Of a stretch of DNA of 64,000 nt, positions 13,901 through 27,474 are shown piece by piece. This DNA comes from Protonemura montana. Its lineage: Eukaryota > Arthropoda > Insecta > Plecoptera > Nemouridae. The first letter of the stretch is position 1; every line of letters starts with the position of its first letter. Under the pieces are notes generated by a model, which saw only the letters and a program-made list of their open reading frames with translations, did no database searches and was not told where the DNA came from. The stretch lies in assembly GCA_947568835.1 (NCBI GenBank), contig OX387603.1, positions 21,352,651 through 21,416,650 of the forward strand. The letters are read 5' to 3'. A program made the translations under genes and the position numbers.

Positions 13901-14960
13901 GATTATATAATGTTATTCCAGTTCCCAAGAAGGTAAGGAATTCTTCTGGTTAGGCGTTGCACCAACTTGCAACGATAATAATCGGCAAATATTAGGAAAA
14001 AATAAACGTCAACGAGTTGAACTTGAACAGAAAAGAAATTTTTCTCTGTAGCAGTTCCTTCATCTCATTGTTAATCAGCTGTTCGTGGGTTTTCCATTTT
14101 CCACTGGACCCGTGGGCGCGCCACTTTCAAGTTCCCGCTGGAAAATCAGGAAAGCGATTTCCCGTGTTTTGTTTCGCGAGCCGTTATACATTATTTCAAA
14201 CACGTAGCTAATTGCGCAGCCAGTCGAGAGGAAGGAAAACATTCGACTGTCAGCTATTCAAAATTAACTTTTTGATTTATACATTAAATATTTATAGAAT
14301 TTTTCATTAATTAAAAAAAATCACCGTTCGCTTTCCAGTAACGACAGTGTCGTTTTGGCGTTTGGCGCGTTGCGTTTGGCGCAAAGTGTTTTACACGATT
14401 CCGAACATCGATCATCAATTACGAGAAACACATGTCCAGGTCGTGACGGACACAGAGGTCGAGTTTGTCGATAGAAACGAAATAATTGGCTGTCCGTCGA
14501 GGCACGGGGAAAATATTGTGCGATGTCGCGAAGAAAGAGACATGCAGGAAAATCAGCAAAAAGTGTTCTTTGCGTTGTGCGCTGGATCCAAGGAACTATT
14601 TTGTGTAGCTCATAAAATAAAACAAAAAAACGACAACGTTAAAGTGAGTTGCACGGCGTCAAGTTTCACGATATGATGGAAGAATTTGACACCAGCTCAC
14701 GCTTGGTAGAAAATGTCTTATGGGGAACTGTTCTGGAACTGATCTGTACTAAGAAATTGATAAATTCCAAATAAATTTCGAGTTTTCACCCAATTTGGCA
14801 TAGTGGCCTTGTAGTGGAATGGCAAGATGTTATAATTGTAAATTAAGACAACGAATTGCAACCTGGATATTCAAGCAAATCCAAGAAAACTCTGGAAATG
14901 TTTAGCAAACGGTTAAGCGATCAGATAGCGCCGTAGAATAGCTTAGCAAAGTTCCGTTAC

Positions 14961-15094
14961 CTTCTATCAGCTGATCCAGCATCCCGTAGATGTGAGTGGT
15001 GGCCTCATCTGTCATGACCCAACCGCCGGTCGTCATCTCCAGACGCCCCTCCGCGAGCAGCTCCTTGACGACTCGCTTCTTGAACGGGTGAGCG
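14961..15094 (-). CDS. Alpha-mannosidase II (ManIIb-type, GH38), GGWVM exon
   Basis: This 134-nt exon contributes one base completing the Ser codon split from the previous exon (AG/C), 44 codons (AHPFKKRVVKELLAEGRLEM through GMLDQLIE), and one base of a Gly codon. The acceptor is tgtttggtcag/C and the donor is GAAG/gtaacg. The invariant GH38 block TGGWVMTDEATTH is intact; the usual family form is TGGWVMPDEA, so Thr replaces Pro here. The lead-in WWERSAHPFKK matches the ManIIb branch rather than classical mannosidase II. The exon sits 8.7 kb downstream of the HSHND exon and 14.7 kb upstream of the WSIDPFGH exon. There is no frameshift or stop. Confidence 0.95.
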
Positions 15095-15230
15095 CTGACC
15101 AAACAGAGGTACCAAAATAATTAGATTACACTTTCAACGTAAGACAAGGTTGGATAATCAATTTGAAATGGGTGCTTTTAAGTTAACATAATTAGAGTCT
15201 ACGAATTTCAGGGCTCTAAATATTTCAATC

Positions 15231-15835
15231 TGCATTGGGGAGAGGGGATGTTCTGGGTTTACGTGCTTTAAAGCTGAAAATAGATTGAAGTTCATTTTCA
15301 AGGACATTCAGAGCTCTAAGCCTAAAAATCGAAACACAAATGATAATTTTAGTCGGCTTTACCAATCACACATATTCTATAATCCATACTTGGTGGTGGT
15401 GCCAGGTTTTTAAAGCCTTATAAGATGTATAAGTTTTCCAAGTTATATTCTAAGGTATATTGCCAAGATCAACAGAAACTGTGAGCTGTTTAAAAGTCTT
15501 CCATGTTTAAAAATGAAAGGTTTTGAATCCACAACAATCACAGTATGTACGCTCGGTGGAAGTGCCAGTTTTACGCTTTTTTTACGCTGAAAACAACACG
15601 AGGCGATTGCCAAGACCATTGTGAACCGACTAGATATAAAAGTTTACGATTAATGTAAATAAAAGGTTGTAGCACGTTATAACCATAACAATCACACCAT
15701 GCAAGCTTGGTGGAAGTGCCAGGTTTACGCTTTTTAAAGCTGAAAAGTGATTTCCAAGGTCATTGGTCACCGTGAACATGATAAAAAGTCGAAAATTATA
15801 GCAAATTATACACAGCTTTACCACTCATAACGCTC
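15231..15835 (+). repeat. Degenerate tandem array, about 150-160-bp unit, at least four units
   Basis: Related blocks recur at about 15245, 15394, 15557 and 15711, a spacing of roughly 149-163 bp. The best-preserved core is GGTGGAAGTGCCAGGTTTAC followed by GCTTTTTAAAGCTGAAAA, at 15709-15750. The block before each core is also related (ATAACCATAACAATCAC and ACAACAATCACAGTATG types). Divergence between units is high, indicating an old array. It lies just upstream, in gene orientation, of the exon at 15094-14961, inside the intron. No coding potential was seen. Confidence 0.6.
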
Positions 15836-18152
15836 TTCTCGTTGAAATAACCGCGGACCTACCCAAAAGCATCGCGCCCCACGCGCTGCAGAAAGTTTCC
15901 ACGGAAAGCATCGAGTTTCACAGTTATTTATTTGACGTGAGGTTTTGTCGCTTGAGCGTTTTACACAAAACACTATCATTAAGCTGCGTGCATGAAAGCG
16001 ACGCGTAATAATAAAACGACAACAACACGACGCTATGATGTTCATTTCCACAACAATTTACAACAACGTGTGCATTCAAAACCGCCGCATCTTTGCGACA
16101 ACCTATAAAGCAACTTGACGTGCAAATAGCAAACACAGCCATGAGCACAGCTAGCTAACACTCTCTAGTCTGTGAACAAGACGTCTTCAGGAGGAAAATG
16201 AGCGAGTTTCTGCAACAAGAAGGCAAGAATCTGAGTGCTTTATACAAGACAGGAGAATGTTTATGAGACGTCGTTGAGTAAGGTTAGGGTATGTGATTCT
16301 CATCTTACAAGTAAAGCTCAATCTATTATGTAAACCTAGTTTGCCACGGGAACGGTGCAGTCAACACAATACGCTACTAGTGGGCGCATAGAGAAGACTT
16401 GGAATTTATAAAAATGCCGGTAACCTCAGGGTGCATGGTGTGGGCGTTGTTCGCGGGTGTTCAAAGAGAAGATGCAGGTGCCGAGTACCGGGTGCACATT
16501 CCGGCGCGATGCAAAGCAATTTGCTCTAGTGAAACCCGTCAGCGAGACGATGGGGGTGTAAGATTTCGCGACGAGATGTGTTTACCCGGTGCATGGTAAG
16601 GGTGGTTTTCTGATGTAATTCTATAGACAGTGTCAGTCGCGACGGAACAGGATATAGCAACGCGAAGGGCGAAAATTGATGACGCTATCGTTCGGCGATG
16701 TATAACGAAATTATCGGAGCGTTAGATTGTCAACTTCTTGCAATATTGATTGATTGTGGTTCGAAATCTGGGATCAAACACGCAGAGGAAATCCGAGCCG
16801 AGAGATTTTCAATTAACTTTTATGATGGCACGGCAAATAAATGACCTAAGTATTTTCAATAATAATTGGTAAGCTTTTCAGCTTATATCCAGGCATGTTA
16901 TAAAAAAGAATGGCCAAGGCGTCTAATATTTTTTTTAAGTCTTGCAAACAAAGGGCGAACACGTCCTCGTGTTTTCTTTGCAGATCAAGTGATTTGGAGC
17001 GAGCCCGTTGATCCGTCATTCGGTCGCGCACAGGGCACGTGGAAAATCTCTTTTCCGGGACACTCGGCTCGTGATATTAAATCGTTAACGTCACAGCACA
17101 GCTTAGTTTATCAGAAACTTTTCCTCATATTGTTCAACACTCAAAGAAATACCGTAAACCACTGGATTCTACCATACAATACCATTGCTAGCGCGTGACC
17201 AAAGTACATGATTTTTTCTCAACAGAATAGAAATAAATAAAAAATAAAAAAACACACTGATTAGAGCTATAGAAGAAAATAATATTTATTTGTAATATAT
17301 CATATCCATTGCAAGTCTTTCTGTCAGAAATGTTCCTTTCTACCGTCGGCAAAGGGGTTAAGGAGCTTCCGGCTAATTTAACAAATGGGTATGGACCTTT
17401 ACGTAATACACCCTGCGGTGCAGTTTCTGTCGACAATAAATTGCAGGACTGCTTGCATAGTCGACGATGAAGACGTTCGGGAGACGCAGAGAGACGTAAT
17501 AAAGACAAGCGATAAAAAGCGTTCCACTCGCACAAGACAGACGAGGAAAACTGAAGAAGATTCATTACTGTAAAAAGAGAATCAGCACACGTAAGTGACG
17601 GAAAATAACTACGCTGGAAAAACTAGGAAAAACCTACTCCACACGCCTCGTGTTCTCGAACTGTGTAACAAAGAACACAGTCAATATGTTTTTATGAAAT
17701 GGTACGCGGAAAAAATATCAAGCATCGAATACGTTTTCTTGGTTTCGCTGCTGCTTGTAAATTGATGGTAAAAACTAAAGAAGCGAGCGTAGAAGCCGTG
17801 GAGTATACACCGCACCGTGAAGAACGCAATGCAAGGGGAATTGAAAGTGGAGATGGAAAAATCGAGTCAATAAGAGACAATGATTAAAGTCGGTGGCGAC
17901 AGCAAAGTAATGTCCCCGTTGGAAATGCAGACGATAAAGTGACTGCGACATAACGAGAGCTTTTCTATCTTCTCGGCGCCCGCCGTTTTCTTTGGGAAAA
18001 CGCGCTGGAAAAGCGTATCGACGAAAGGAACGTAAACGCGAAGCACGAATCAAATAAGGCGGCGTCGTTGAAACTATTACCGTATAATCGTGAGCTGTGG
18101 TGCTTTTTCAGCTGCATGCCGGTGATATAGGGGCACCGGGCACTACGTGGAA

Positions 18153-18175
18153 GGGGGGGGGGGGGGAAGGGGGAC
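18153..18175 (+). repeat. Poly-G run (14 G, then AA and five G)
   Basis: A homopurine tract of 14 consecutive G followed by AAGGGGG. It could form G-quadruplex structures or be an error-prone homopolymer in the assembly. Confidence 0.85.
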
Positions 18176-21100
18176 ATGCACTTCGCTTCAACGTCTCCTT
18201 TATACGCGTTGACACCTCGACGAAAAATTGTCTTCTCTCTGTAGTCTTGCCATGAATTGTTTAGCGTTCTTGCAAATTAAAGTGTCACATTTTTGATCAC
18301 AATTTTGTAAGAGATGTATAAATAATGAAAAGCGTTAAAAATGATTTTTGTGATTCATTCATCAAGTATTAATGGAGACATTCCCGGCGGAGATCTTTTA
18401 ACAAAAATATGAAAACCCCCAAGAAATGTCTCGCGCGTATGGAGGTATACATAAAGAAACATCTCAACAAAGACTTTCACCGAAATGTTTTTTTCGTCAT
18501 TTGTTAAGATTCGTTCTTTTTAAGTAACTCGTATATACCCAGCAAAAGGAGCTTTTTTTCGGAATTTTTCTATGGAACAGTGCCACCTGTAAGAAACTTT
18601 CCTGGGCCGAACACAAAAGCATGAATGAAGTCTTCGTTTTGTGCCCTCGCTGCAGCACAGCGGACAATAGTTATAATATATCTAAGATCCGAAGTTTCTC
18701 TGTCTATTATTTTTATTACTTTCCGTACTTTTGATATAATATTTTCTCGTGTTGAGCTTCAACTTTCAACCGAGCTCACGTCTTCGCCGGCTTGGTCCCG
18801 GTATAGCCTCGCTGGGCACCGCACAAAATATCGTTAAAACTTGTTGGGGGGCTTCTTCCTTCTCTCTTTCTCTCGGGCCGCATGCGCCCGGCCACGCTAG
18901 ACGTTTTAAAACAGTAAATCCCTTAATACGAGCCGCCGCACCACGGCCCACCCACACCAGCGAACAAAAATCTTTTTTTGGTCTCCGAAAGTGGAACATA
19001 AATTTGTTTGTTTTAGTGTACAATCCTTCCACGGAAAAATAACTATTCTCGCGTCACGTGAAACGTCTCACTCGCGTAGAGGTGTTTTTAAATTTGATGC
19101 TAGTCTAGAAAATAACCTTTTATTCACACCAAAGGTTTTGAATCGCTCTTTGCCTAAAGGATTTATCATGTCGTATACTTCTTCTGCAATAAAACTTTCA
19201 AGTACATAAGGAAGAGAAATTACCTTATCTCACTGAACCCGTAGTAATAAAAAGCCCTGCATACAATGCTTATATACAAAGGTACATCTGCTTACAAATT
19301 ACAAATATCATAACACGAAGATTGTGTATTTACCCGAGCAGAACACAAAGACTGAATAATGCATTAGACAGACAAGTTATTAGCTCACTTATTTCTCGCG
19401 CCCTCGTCCTGAATTCAGCTCGCCATCGTCACTCGAAAATAAGTGTGACGTCTGTCGACCATCTGCACTCACCACTCACAGCTCACGCTAACACTCAGCT
19501 TGTGAATAGCCAATCCGAGTCAGTCATGCACTTTATGGCGCCAACCACGCGATTTCCGGAGAATTTCCCAATCGCTTTGACTCGGGTGAAAAACCACGAG
19601 TAATAACTTGAACGGGAATCCAGTGGCGGTCGGCTGACCGAATGGTCATCTTTAGGTCCTGTGGACCCGAATTGGGCACTGTTTAATGCATGGCACAGTG
19701 GGAAAGTGCGCCTACCCTACTCACGGGACGGTAGCTGACTGGAGATAATTTTGTACAAGCGGGTAAACACTTTCCATGGAAAGCAAATTGTTTGGTAATG
19801 TGTACCAAGCGATATTTTCAGTCGCGATCGAAAATTGGTTGGGACGAGTACAGAGTGTTGGATAAATTCCTATTTCCCAACACAAATGACAAGAGTTTGC
19901 TTGTTCATGCAAATGTACACAAGTTTAGAAGTTATTTTTTCTCACCTTTTATCCGAGGAAACATACAGGCCTGTTTTAACGCAAAGTGTTTATCTTTCTA
20001 ATTACTAGTAGTTTCTGAAACTGAAAACGAGTGTGCCAAAGCGTTGTCTCCCACAACGACCGTCGTCCACCACTGAGCGTCCAAAAAGAGTTCGTTGGGC
20101 GGCCCACCGAGCCTTGCTGAGGGCACAGAATAAATATGTGGTCTCGTGTCCCCACAAATCCGTTGGTGACAATCGGGACAAACTTTCCAAAGAGGAGTGA
20201 GAGGATGTTCCCGGTCTCCCAGAGGATTAATTAGCCAAACGGGCGGGACGCGTGTCGCAACGCACGGCGCCCAAAACTTCGCGCGGCGTCGCTTAGGCAC
20301 GTGTCTTAAAATTTTCGAGCTGACTACTTCAAGTTTTGTGGGATGTATTAAAAAAAAAAGGAAATCTTCGTCGCATGCGAATTAGTGCGTCATTATTTTA
20401 ACCCGTGTCAGAGGCAGGTCCTCCGACAGGCTTAGAGGGTGCGAGGTGCTAGGGATGAGGCGACAAGACAAAGGGCGAGCGTGAATCTTGAACGATCTAG
20501 TCATAATTTATACCTAGTAACAAAATCTAATAAAACTTCCTCGGAGTGGGCTGGCAATTTCGTGAATAAAACTGTAAAATTAGCTTTAGTTTGCAGTGAA
20601 AAAAAAAGAAAGAAAATACCTCAGCGAATAAAAATTATAACGCCATATCAGGTGAGCGATAAATCATTCTACCTTGAAACTATATTTCAATTGAACTCGC
20701 AAGAAAATTTAATTAACTTTTAACTATCCTGTTAATTCATCAAGAAGTTTTGATTGAATTCCACTGTGAATGCAAACTAGTGGTAAACATGCAAAGAGTT
20801 ATGTTTACAAGTTGCAAGCTGTGAACTGCACTTGGGAACTATGCGAGAAATTGAATAGTTCATCAGTCAGCATTAATCACGATCCAATTGAGGGAGATTG
20901 GGGAGCATGGGATAAGAACGCCCCAGAAAAAGTTTCATTACGCTCATGAGAAAACGGAACGTTTACTTTTTAGTAACTGCCCCAATTAATTTGTCATCAG
21001 CAGAATTATAGAGCGCGTTTTTCATTATTTGAATTACAGTATCTCTAGCCAAACAAGTTGTTAATCGCACACTTCTTTTTGAACATACAATTAATTAGCC

Positions 21101-23776
21101 ATGAAAAGGCTCAAACTTCCCCTACCTTCCCATTTTACAAGGTGCAAAAATAATATTCCATTCTCTTGTTGGAATATAATGGAGCATATTACAATATCTC
21201 CTCGTTAGTATATTTAAATATGAAACAAAACAAGGCTTTTGTTGGCACAACAGCCCATTGGCCCCGTGGTGGTTTAGCCCCCTAGCTATACAATGCATCT
21301 CTATGCCTCTTTATTCGTCTCACTCTGCCTCGGTTTTATTTCGCCAAATTGAGTTGAGAAGCTATCCCGGCCCCACCAGAGAATCTACTCCCGAGATAAT
21401 TAAGACTTTTATAGCATTTTATTTTAAAATTGATGCCTTTCTGGCACTCAAATTAATTACTTTATAAAGGAAAAATTCTCCAAGCAGAGCTATTTAATGG
21501 GTAGCGAATAAAACTCGCACATTGCTTAAATTTATGTGAAGCCCGATCAAAATAACGTGTCACTCTCGAGAAATGTCGCTAAATTGACGGATTAATTATC
21601 TGTAATGAAATGTAGATTGTCTTTTTTCCTTTTGTTAGCTTGGAAACGTCTGGTCTACAGCGTCGTACGGGCGACGCCGTATTGACTGACGATGGAGGCG
21701 CCGAGCAAACGGACCAAGCAAAGCCTCGCCGGCACAAACTTCGCAACTTTCCTCTATTTTCTAGCAATAATTTCAAACGCTTTCTGTTTACTCTTAAGAA
21801 CCGTGTTCGGCACGGCATTTGAATCTTAATCTCAAAGATTTCCTTAATGTTCTGTTCCCCTAGGAGCAATAATTAGTCCCGGCATCGTAGGCGACCGGCT
21901 CAAGAATCTCAACTAGATCGCAAGTCCCTTACTACCAATTACGCTTATATTGAAGACCGGGTTCCGACTACAAATTCTCCTTGCGAGTCGCGAAGACCGA
22001 AACTAAAACCCCCTCGGGAGAAAACTCATCCAATATTTATTTCAACTTTGGTGTTTTCATTCGGGGTTGACCCCCCCTCCCCCCCCTATTTTGTCCACGG
22101 TAGAGCTGGTAATAGGCCAATTCCATTGTCATGCCCGCTGATGCCCTATGGGCATTAGTAGGCAATAAAGACACTTCTTGGCTCGTTCCCGCGGACGAAA
22201 GGGCACACGGCGCGATCACAACTTCACCCGCCATTTCGACCGCTCTGTCGTGACGACGCTGGCGACATTTTAATCATTCAATGATTACGTGTTGTTCTGA
22301 TCCTGAGAGACATCCGACCAAAGTACCGAGCAACATAATAAAATTATGTTTGTACCAGATGCGCACGGGACCACCAGTAAATTCACTCCAATTCTCTAAA
22401 ACGTCCTTTTGAATCTTTTTGTTTTACACAGTTTGGCGAAAAAAGCAACGCGGTCCATGCAATTACATAAAACAAGAGGATGATCTAAATGAAGCGGAGG
22501 TTTTGTTTTTTTAAAAGCACACCAGGTGACACCTTGATTATAACGAATGCATTTCGAAATCTTCACGATATTTTATGGCGAGGTTTTCACGTACAATAGG
22601 TAAAAAAATAAAAACGGCGGTAAACTCGCACGTAGAATTATTTCCTGCCAACTCGTAAATTAGCCCGTTAAGAAAGACTTTTGTAAGGTTCGTACATACC
22701 TATGGAGGTATAATAAACCAAATAGTGCAGCCCCTTCACGTGATCGACTTAATCCACGCGACAAATCTATATAGTGCTAGTCGCGCGGGTGAATTTATTC
22801 AGAGGTAATGCATCGGTCCACTGATTGGAGATAGATTTTACCAATTGGCTGGGAATCCACCGTCTCTGCGGGTGGAAACAATACTCGCAATCCATTAAAC
22901 ACGCACAGAGCCTCAGATCCTTTTTCCCCAGCTTCTGAGCGATTTCAACAGTTGAGTGCCGTGTAGTCACGGGTAGAATGTTTCCAGCGATTAGGTGCTA
23001 CGAAGAGGATTATTCTGTGTAGCAAGGGCCGAGTGCTACACAAACGCGACAAGCCCGGCGGATACATTATTAACTAATAGACGCATGTCCGCTGGTAGGA
23101 AAGCATAAATGATGTGCTAGTCCGGGTTATTTAGTCCACCCTTTGCTCTGATCGTGCGAGTGACACCCATCCCATTCCGTTCTCTGCCCACTTTGGAGTA
23201 AAGCTTGCTGATCAACGTGGCAATTGCAGTTCTTTTGACAGGCTCTCTCTAATAAATACAACTCGATTACGAAACGGGGACCGGTGAAAGGATGTCGCGT
23301 TTTATACTCTTTATCGGCGAGCACTTTGAGATGATTCAATGATGGATCGGTTTAAAAGGAAATTAGTCTAATGGATTTATAGATCCGAAATACATACATT
23401 GATGCAACCATCCTCAAATGCTGTGATTTCTTCATCTGTGATTTACAGCACTTCGATTCATTTACAGCAGAATTTGATATACTTTGAAAAAAAAAAGGAA
23501 AACAGTCACTAAAAAAACCAATTTTTATAGGCACATTTCACTGTTATTTAGAAGTTACAGTTGCCTTTATGGCAGCACTACGAAAAATACCTTATTCCAA
23601 TGATAAACCATCAAAATTCAAGTCGGTTTTTGCGTTGCAAATCTGATATAACGACCAGAGCATTCAGTAATAAATATCAAAGCCAAATTTTACATAATAT
23701 GCACATTACCACCGCCGACAAGGTAAAGGGAGGTGTACGATCATCACACAGCAGAGGGTAATAATTTGGTTCTTAC

Positions 23777-23949
23777 CTTTCCCACCAGTGCGCGAAGAAC
23801 GACACCTCCGACCATATAAACGTCATGTTCTTGAATTTGTGCAGCTTGTCGACCATGTTGTTGAGAATGTTCCTGGTCTGGTAGTGGAAGTAGCTCTCGT
23901 ATGTCTTCAGCCAGCCAGGGTCGTTGTGCGAATGAGGGATCAAAATGAC
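23777..23949 (-). CDS. Alpha-mannosidase II (ManIIb-type, GH38), first catalytic-domain exon with HSHND zinc-ligand motif
   Basis: This 173-nt exon encodes 57 codons plus two bases. It starts VILIPHSHNDPGWLKTYESY and ends VSFFAHWWE. The acceptor is cattgttccag/GTC and the donor is GAAAG/gtaagaa, so it enters in phase 0 and leaves after two bases of a split Ser codon. HSHND is the hallmark of GH38: the second His and the Asp correspond to zinc ligands His90 and Asp92 of Drosophila Golgi mannosidase II. A sequon (NMT) lies in KNMTFIW. The enzyme trims alpha-1,3/1,6-linked mannose from N-glycans in the Golgi. Insect ManIIb-type enzymes are reported to be cobalt-stimulated and to act on Man5 glycans lacking the GlcNAc that classical mannosidase II requires. 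That substrate preference is family knowledge and is not visible here. Confidence 0.96.
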
Positions 23950-26900
23950 CTGGAACAATGGGGAAAAATGTACGGTTAATCGGGTAATGATTGGGTCTAT
24001 TGTGGACGCTATTGCTGAAATTAGCAACAGAAACGACAATTACAGTGATCATTTTGATATTCGTTGCTAGGAACTGCAACCCTTTGTTTTGAAGTTGGTC
24101 ACATGGATTAGTTAGAACAATGGTCTTTCGAAATGTTTTCTATAGTTGTCAGCAGATCATTCAGCATTATTGGAAAAACTGAAGCAATTTTCCTGGTATG
24201 ATCAGAATATGTCCCGGAATTCGAACCGACATATGCCAATGAAACGCTCCACGACAAAATGACATTTGACTGACATGGAAGTCGTTCTTCGTGGTTCAAT
24301 AGACAATGTGAAATGTTCCAATATGTAGGCAACGAAGAAAAACATGAAAATCAACTGAGGTTGCCACAAGTTGCTTTGATAGAGCGCACGGTGATATCTT
24401 TCAATAATAACTTATGGAAAAAAGAAGTAAAGCCACCGGTGAAATTATTCTTCTCTTCGTACAGCACCGTTCAGTATGTATGCATGCTGTCAGTAAAATT
24501 ATACTACGTCGTCCCAGCCTGGCATGTAAAAATAAAGAATAATTTAATAAGTCAACGTTGCCTTTGTGCCAAACGCGGAACAAACAAGCGCCCGCAAACG
24601 ACGGCAGCGTAAAAACCGAATTTATCATCTAGATGAATTCACCATAAATTGAAAGGTTACCCGATTTTGATAGAGTCGCACGCGTCGCGCGACCGGTCAT
24701 GACAGCAGAACTTTTTCCATTCAATTATTCGATATTGATCGCCAATTCATGCTAATTCAAATAAATAATTCACGCCCTTCCCATGACACTGGCTGTTGTT
24801 ACATTTTCTTTCAGCTATACCATCACCACACAGTTTTTGTCACCAGTTTCAAAAATAGCCGCGACCAAAAAGCGCAATTTTTTTCTCCTGCTACACACAA
24901 AATCCAAACTTTAACGAGCATACGTCCCACCGCGATACGACCACTAGCTAATGGTGGCGATTTTCCGGCTCCGGGAAATGTGAACGCCTCCAAGCCACGG
25001 GACACAAGCCAGCGAGTCAACACCTGCTGGTGATGATATCTAGCGTTGACAACCAGCTAAAGTTAATGTCTCCACGGTTGGCTACGGATGGGACAGGATT
25101 ATTGGGTCGTTGTCAGCCTGGGTTGCGTAGCCTGCTCGCACATTTCGCCGCGTCCCAGCCCTTGACAAGATGTCCCGGCCACTACCCTAACACCAACTGT
25201 TACTAACCGCACGGAAAACGTAGCCAACCCAAAAGCCGACGCAAAACTATTTGCTCTTTACTGTATATACGAGGGCAGAGGCGACAGAGGGAACCGCCAA
25301 GGATTATGGATAGACCCCTCGACATGATTTTTAAAGCTGGAGGGCACTTGGAGATTGTGGTAGGACGCCCTCGTCATGCCCTCGTAAAGTTGTCCAAAGT
25401 GAAATCGGTTTTTTGCGTTTAATGACTCGATATCGGACTTGTTAGCATTACAAAAGCCACACAGAGACTGTAGGTATATCGAAGACAATATTGATTTCTT
25501 GGGAGGAGTTTTGTAAAATGGGGTGCAAAAATGTGAATGGCGGTGTATGCAACAATGCTGTACGAAGCTACATTCGACGAGATAAGGCTGAAGAAAAAGT
25601 TGCTTACAAAAGCATCGCGATTATTCCCTGCTCTCAAGGTCCCTTGGGTGCGCCACTGAAGGATGTTGTGCGCTCATTTCATGCCATTCTAGGTTTGCTG
25701 TCAACCAGAGATGAAGGTTTCGGTGTCACTTTGGCCAGATCTGGCAAACACTTTGCGGAAAACTTTTTTAATTCTAATCAGCGCGCATGACAACAGTAGT
25801 TAAGGTTCATATCTAGGGAACTGTGTTTTTATTTTTAAATTAAAGAAGTTACGCGACTGCAATTAGTCTGTAAGTGCAAACGCTAAAAATTATCTCAAAG
25901 ACTTGGTGCAGCAGTGAAGAATGCAAGGCAACGTTTTATTTCCCAGAGAAAAAGGGAACCAATTTAAAATGTGGCATTTTATTTTAAATGCTGAAATGCA
26001 GGTGAAACAAAAAATAAAACTGCAGTAATGAGACCAGCTGTGGTCTACTAAAACTACCACCAAGAAAATAGCCAATGACGGTGTATAGAAATCTAAGCGG
26101 TCACAGTTTAAAAAAAAAACACACAAAAAAAAACGGAAAACTCTTTGCACCGCTGAAAACAAAGCTGAACTCGGCGCACGTGGAAATGAAATCGATATTG
26201 AAAACCATATAATGCTAAGTAAACCCCGCATGATATGACTACTCTATTTACCATAACACCTGTGGCAATTTTTTTTAATAAAGATTCACCCCGGCTTTCA
26301 GCACACACACGGTTCGACGATTCAAATCAACTGAAAAACACAGACCGGAATCGTCCCTCCCCGCAGTTATTTGATTCGAATCGTGCTCGTCGCTCAACCG
26401 GCACCAGGCCCCTGTATCGCTGGGTGGTGCACCACACTACCTCATCGCACCCGAACCTGATCCTGCACGCGAACAGATCCTGCAGGCCCCAATTAAAATC
26501 CCGATTACGCCCGACTTCGTCACACACCTGGGGCTCAGGGAGATATGCACGGGATGGTCGGTTTAACCGTCTGTTAAGGGAAGGATTAGACACCCCGTCT
26601 CTGTGAGCCGTAAAACGCCAGCAGCTATATACTGTCCTGTGCAAAATCGCTGTGTGCACAGATCGCGCACTGCCTATGAATTCGATTCGTTTACGCAGGG
26701 ATATTCAGTCGACGCTGGAATTTTCCCCCGGAAAATTTACGGGCCAGTGCTTTTGCACGTTACATTCGGCAAAGATACACGACCATGTGCTAACTTCATG
26801 AATCGAAAGTAAATAATGGAAGCACTTTTGGCATATTTTATCATATTATGATTCATATTTATTTTTCATGTTCAGTTGAAGTTCGGTAATTCCATTTTTC

Positions 26901-27474
26901 TTAATTTTCACCAGATGAAGTCCAAAGTAAGTTCATAATCTCTGTTTCGAGTGGGCTTTAATTAATGAACAGATTTGTTCCATATGAAATTGATAACTTT
27001 CGCAAGAGGTAGGAAACAAAATTTAACACGGATAATATAGCTGTAATATTAGTGTTCCAGGGAGCAGCACTTATGCATTCCTGTCGTGGTAACCTCTATC
27101 GCAAGTCTTCCGGAAGTAAGTTTGCACAAAGATTGACTTACATCGTAAGACGTTACACCCAGAGCATCGGCGCCCGCATAGACGGCACATCTAACGGTAA
27201 TTTGCTTCTTAATATTACTAGCTCATGTCGGAGCCAATTTCAAAATATGCTCTATAAATTATTTAAAACTGTAGCCCCCCTAATGTCTTGGTGAACGGAA
27301 GTGATGATAACTCTAGGAATCATAATTTAGGAAGTAGCTTGATTTACGAGGGTAGGTAATTCATGCGCGTTGTGTGTTGCCTATCTCTCGCAATGAAGGG
27401 GTTAACGCCATGGAGGCGAAATTTATATCACTTCGTGTTCAGTTAAAAGGCTATTTTTATAGGGTCCCCGTGTG

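Larger units (their letters stand above)
245..14960 (-). other. Intron of the mannosidase gene (14.7 kb, phase 1)
   Basis: The donor is gtaacg at 14960-14955 and the acceptor is ttgcag ending at 245. The intron splits a Gly codon after its first base. It is mostly AT-leaning unique sequence. I found a GCN-repeat tract (785-828), a GAC-repeat palindrome (3698-3722), a short hairpin (7793-7813), a possible fossil helix-turn-helix (10741-10900) and a CTCF-like word (11473-11483), all listed separately. Open frames such as those at 295-585, 6372-6677 and 11900-12292 carry no domain I recognise. I see nothing else definable in the remaining stretches. Confidence 0.9.
15095..23776 (-). other. Intron of the mannosidase gene (8.7 kb, phase 2)
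   Basis: The donor is gtaagaa from 23776 downward and the acceptor is tttggtcag ending at 15095. The intron splits a Ser codon AG/C. Its 3' end, next to the acceptor, carries a degenerate tandem array (about 15231-15835). A 14-G run lies at 18153-18166. The stretches 15840-18150 and 18170-23770 hold no gene that I can support. Long frames at 17188-17565 and 19998-20300 match no family known to me. Confidence 0.9.

Noticed and set aside
23744-24079. Second open minus frame overlapping the HSHND exon
   Set aside because: It is a shadow of the real exon in another frame; the mannosidase frame has the conserved motifs and the splice phases.
24210-24235. B-box-like GGTTCGAATTCC on the minus strand
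   Set aside because: It has an extra base relative to the consensus, no A box at the right distance and no cloverleaf.
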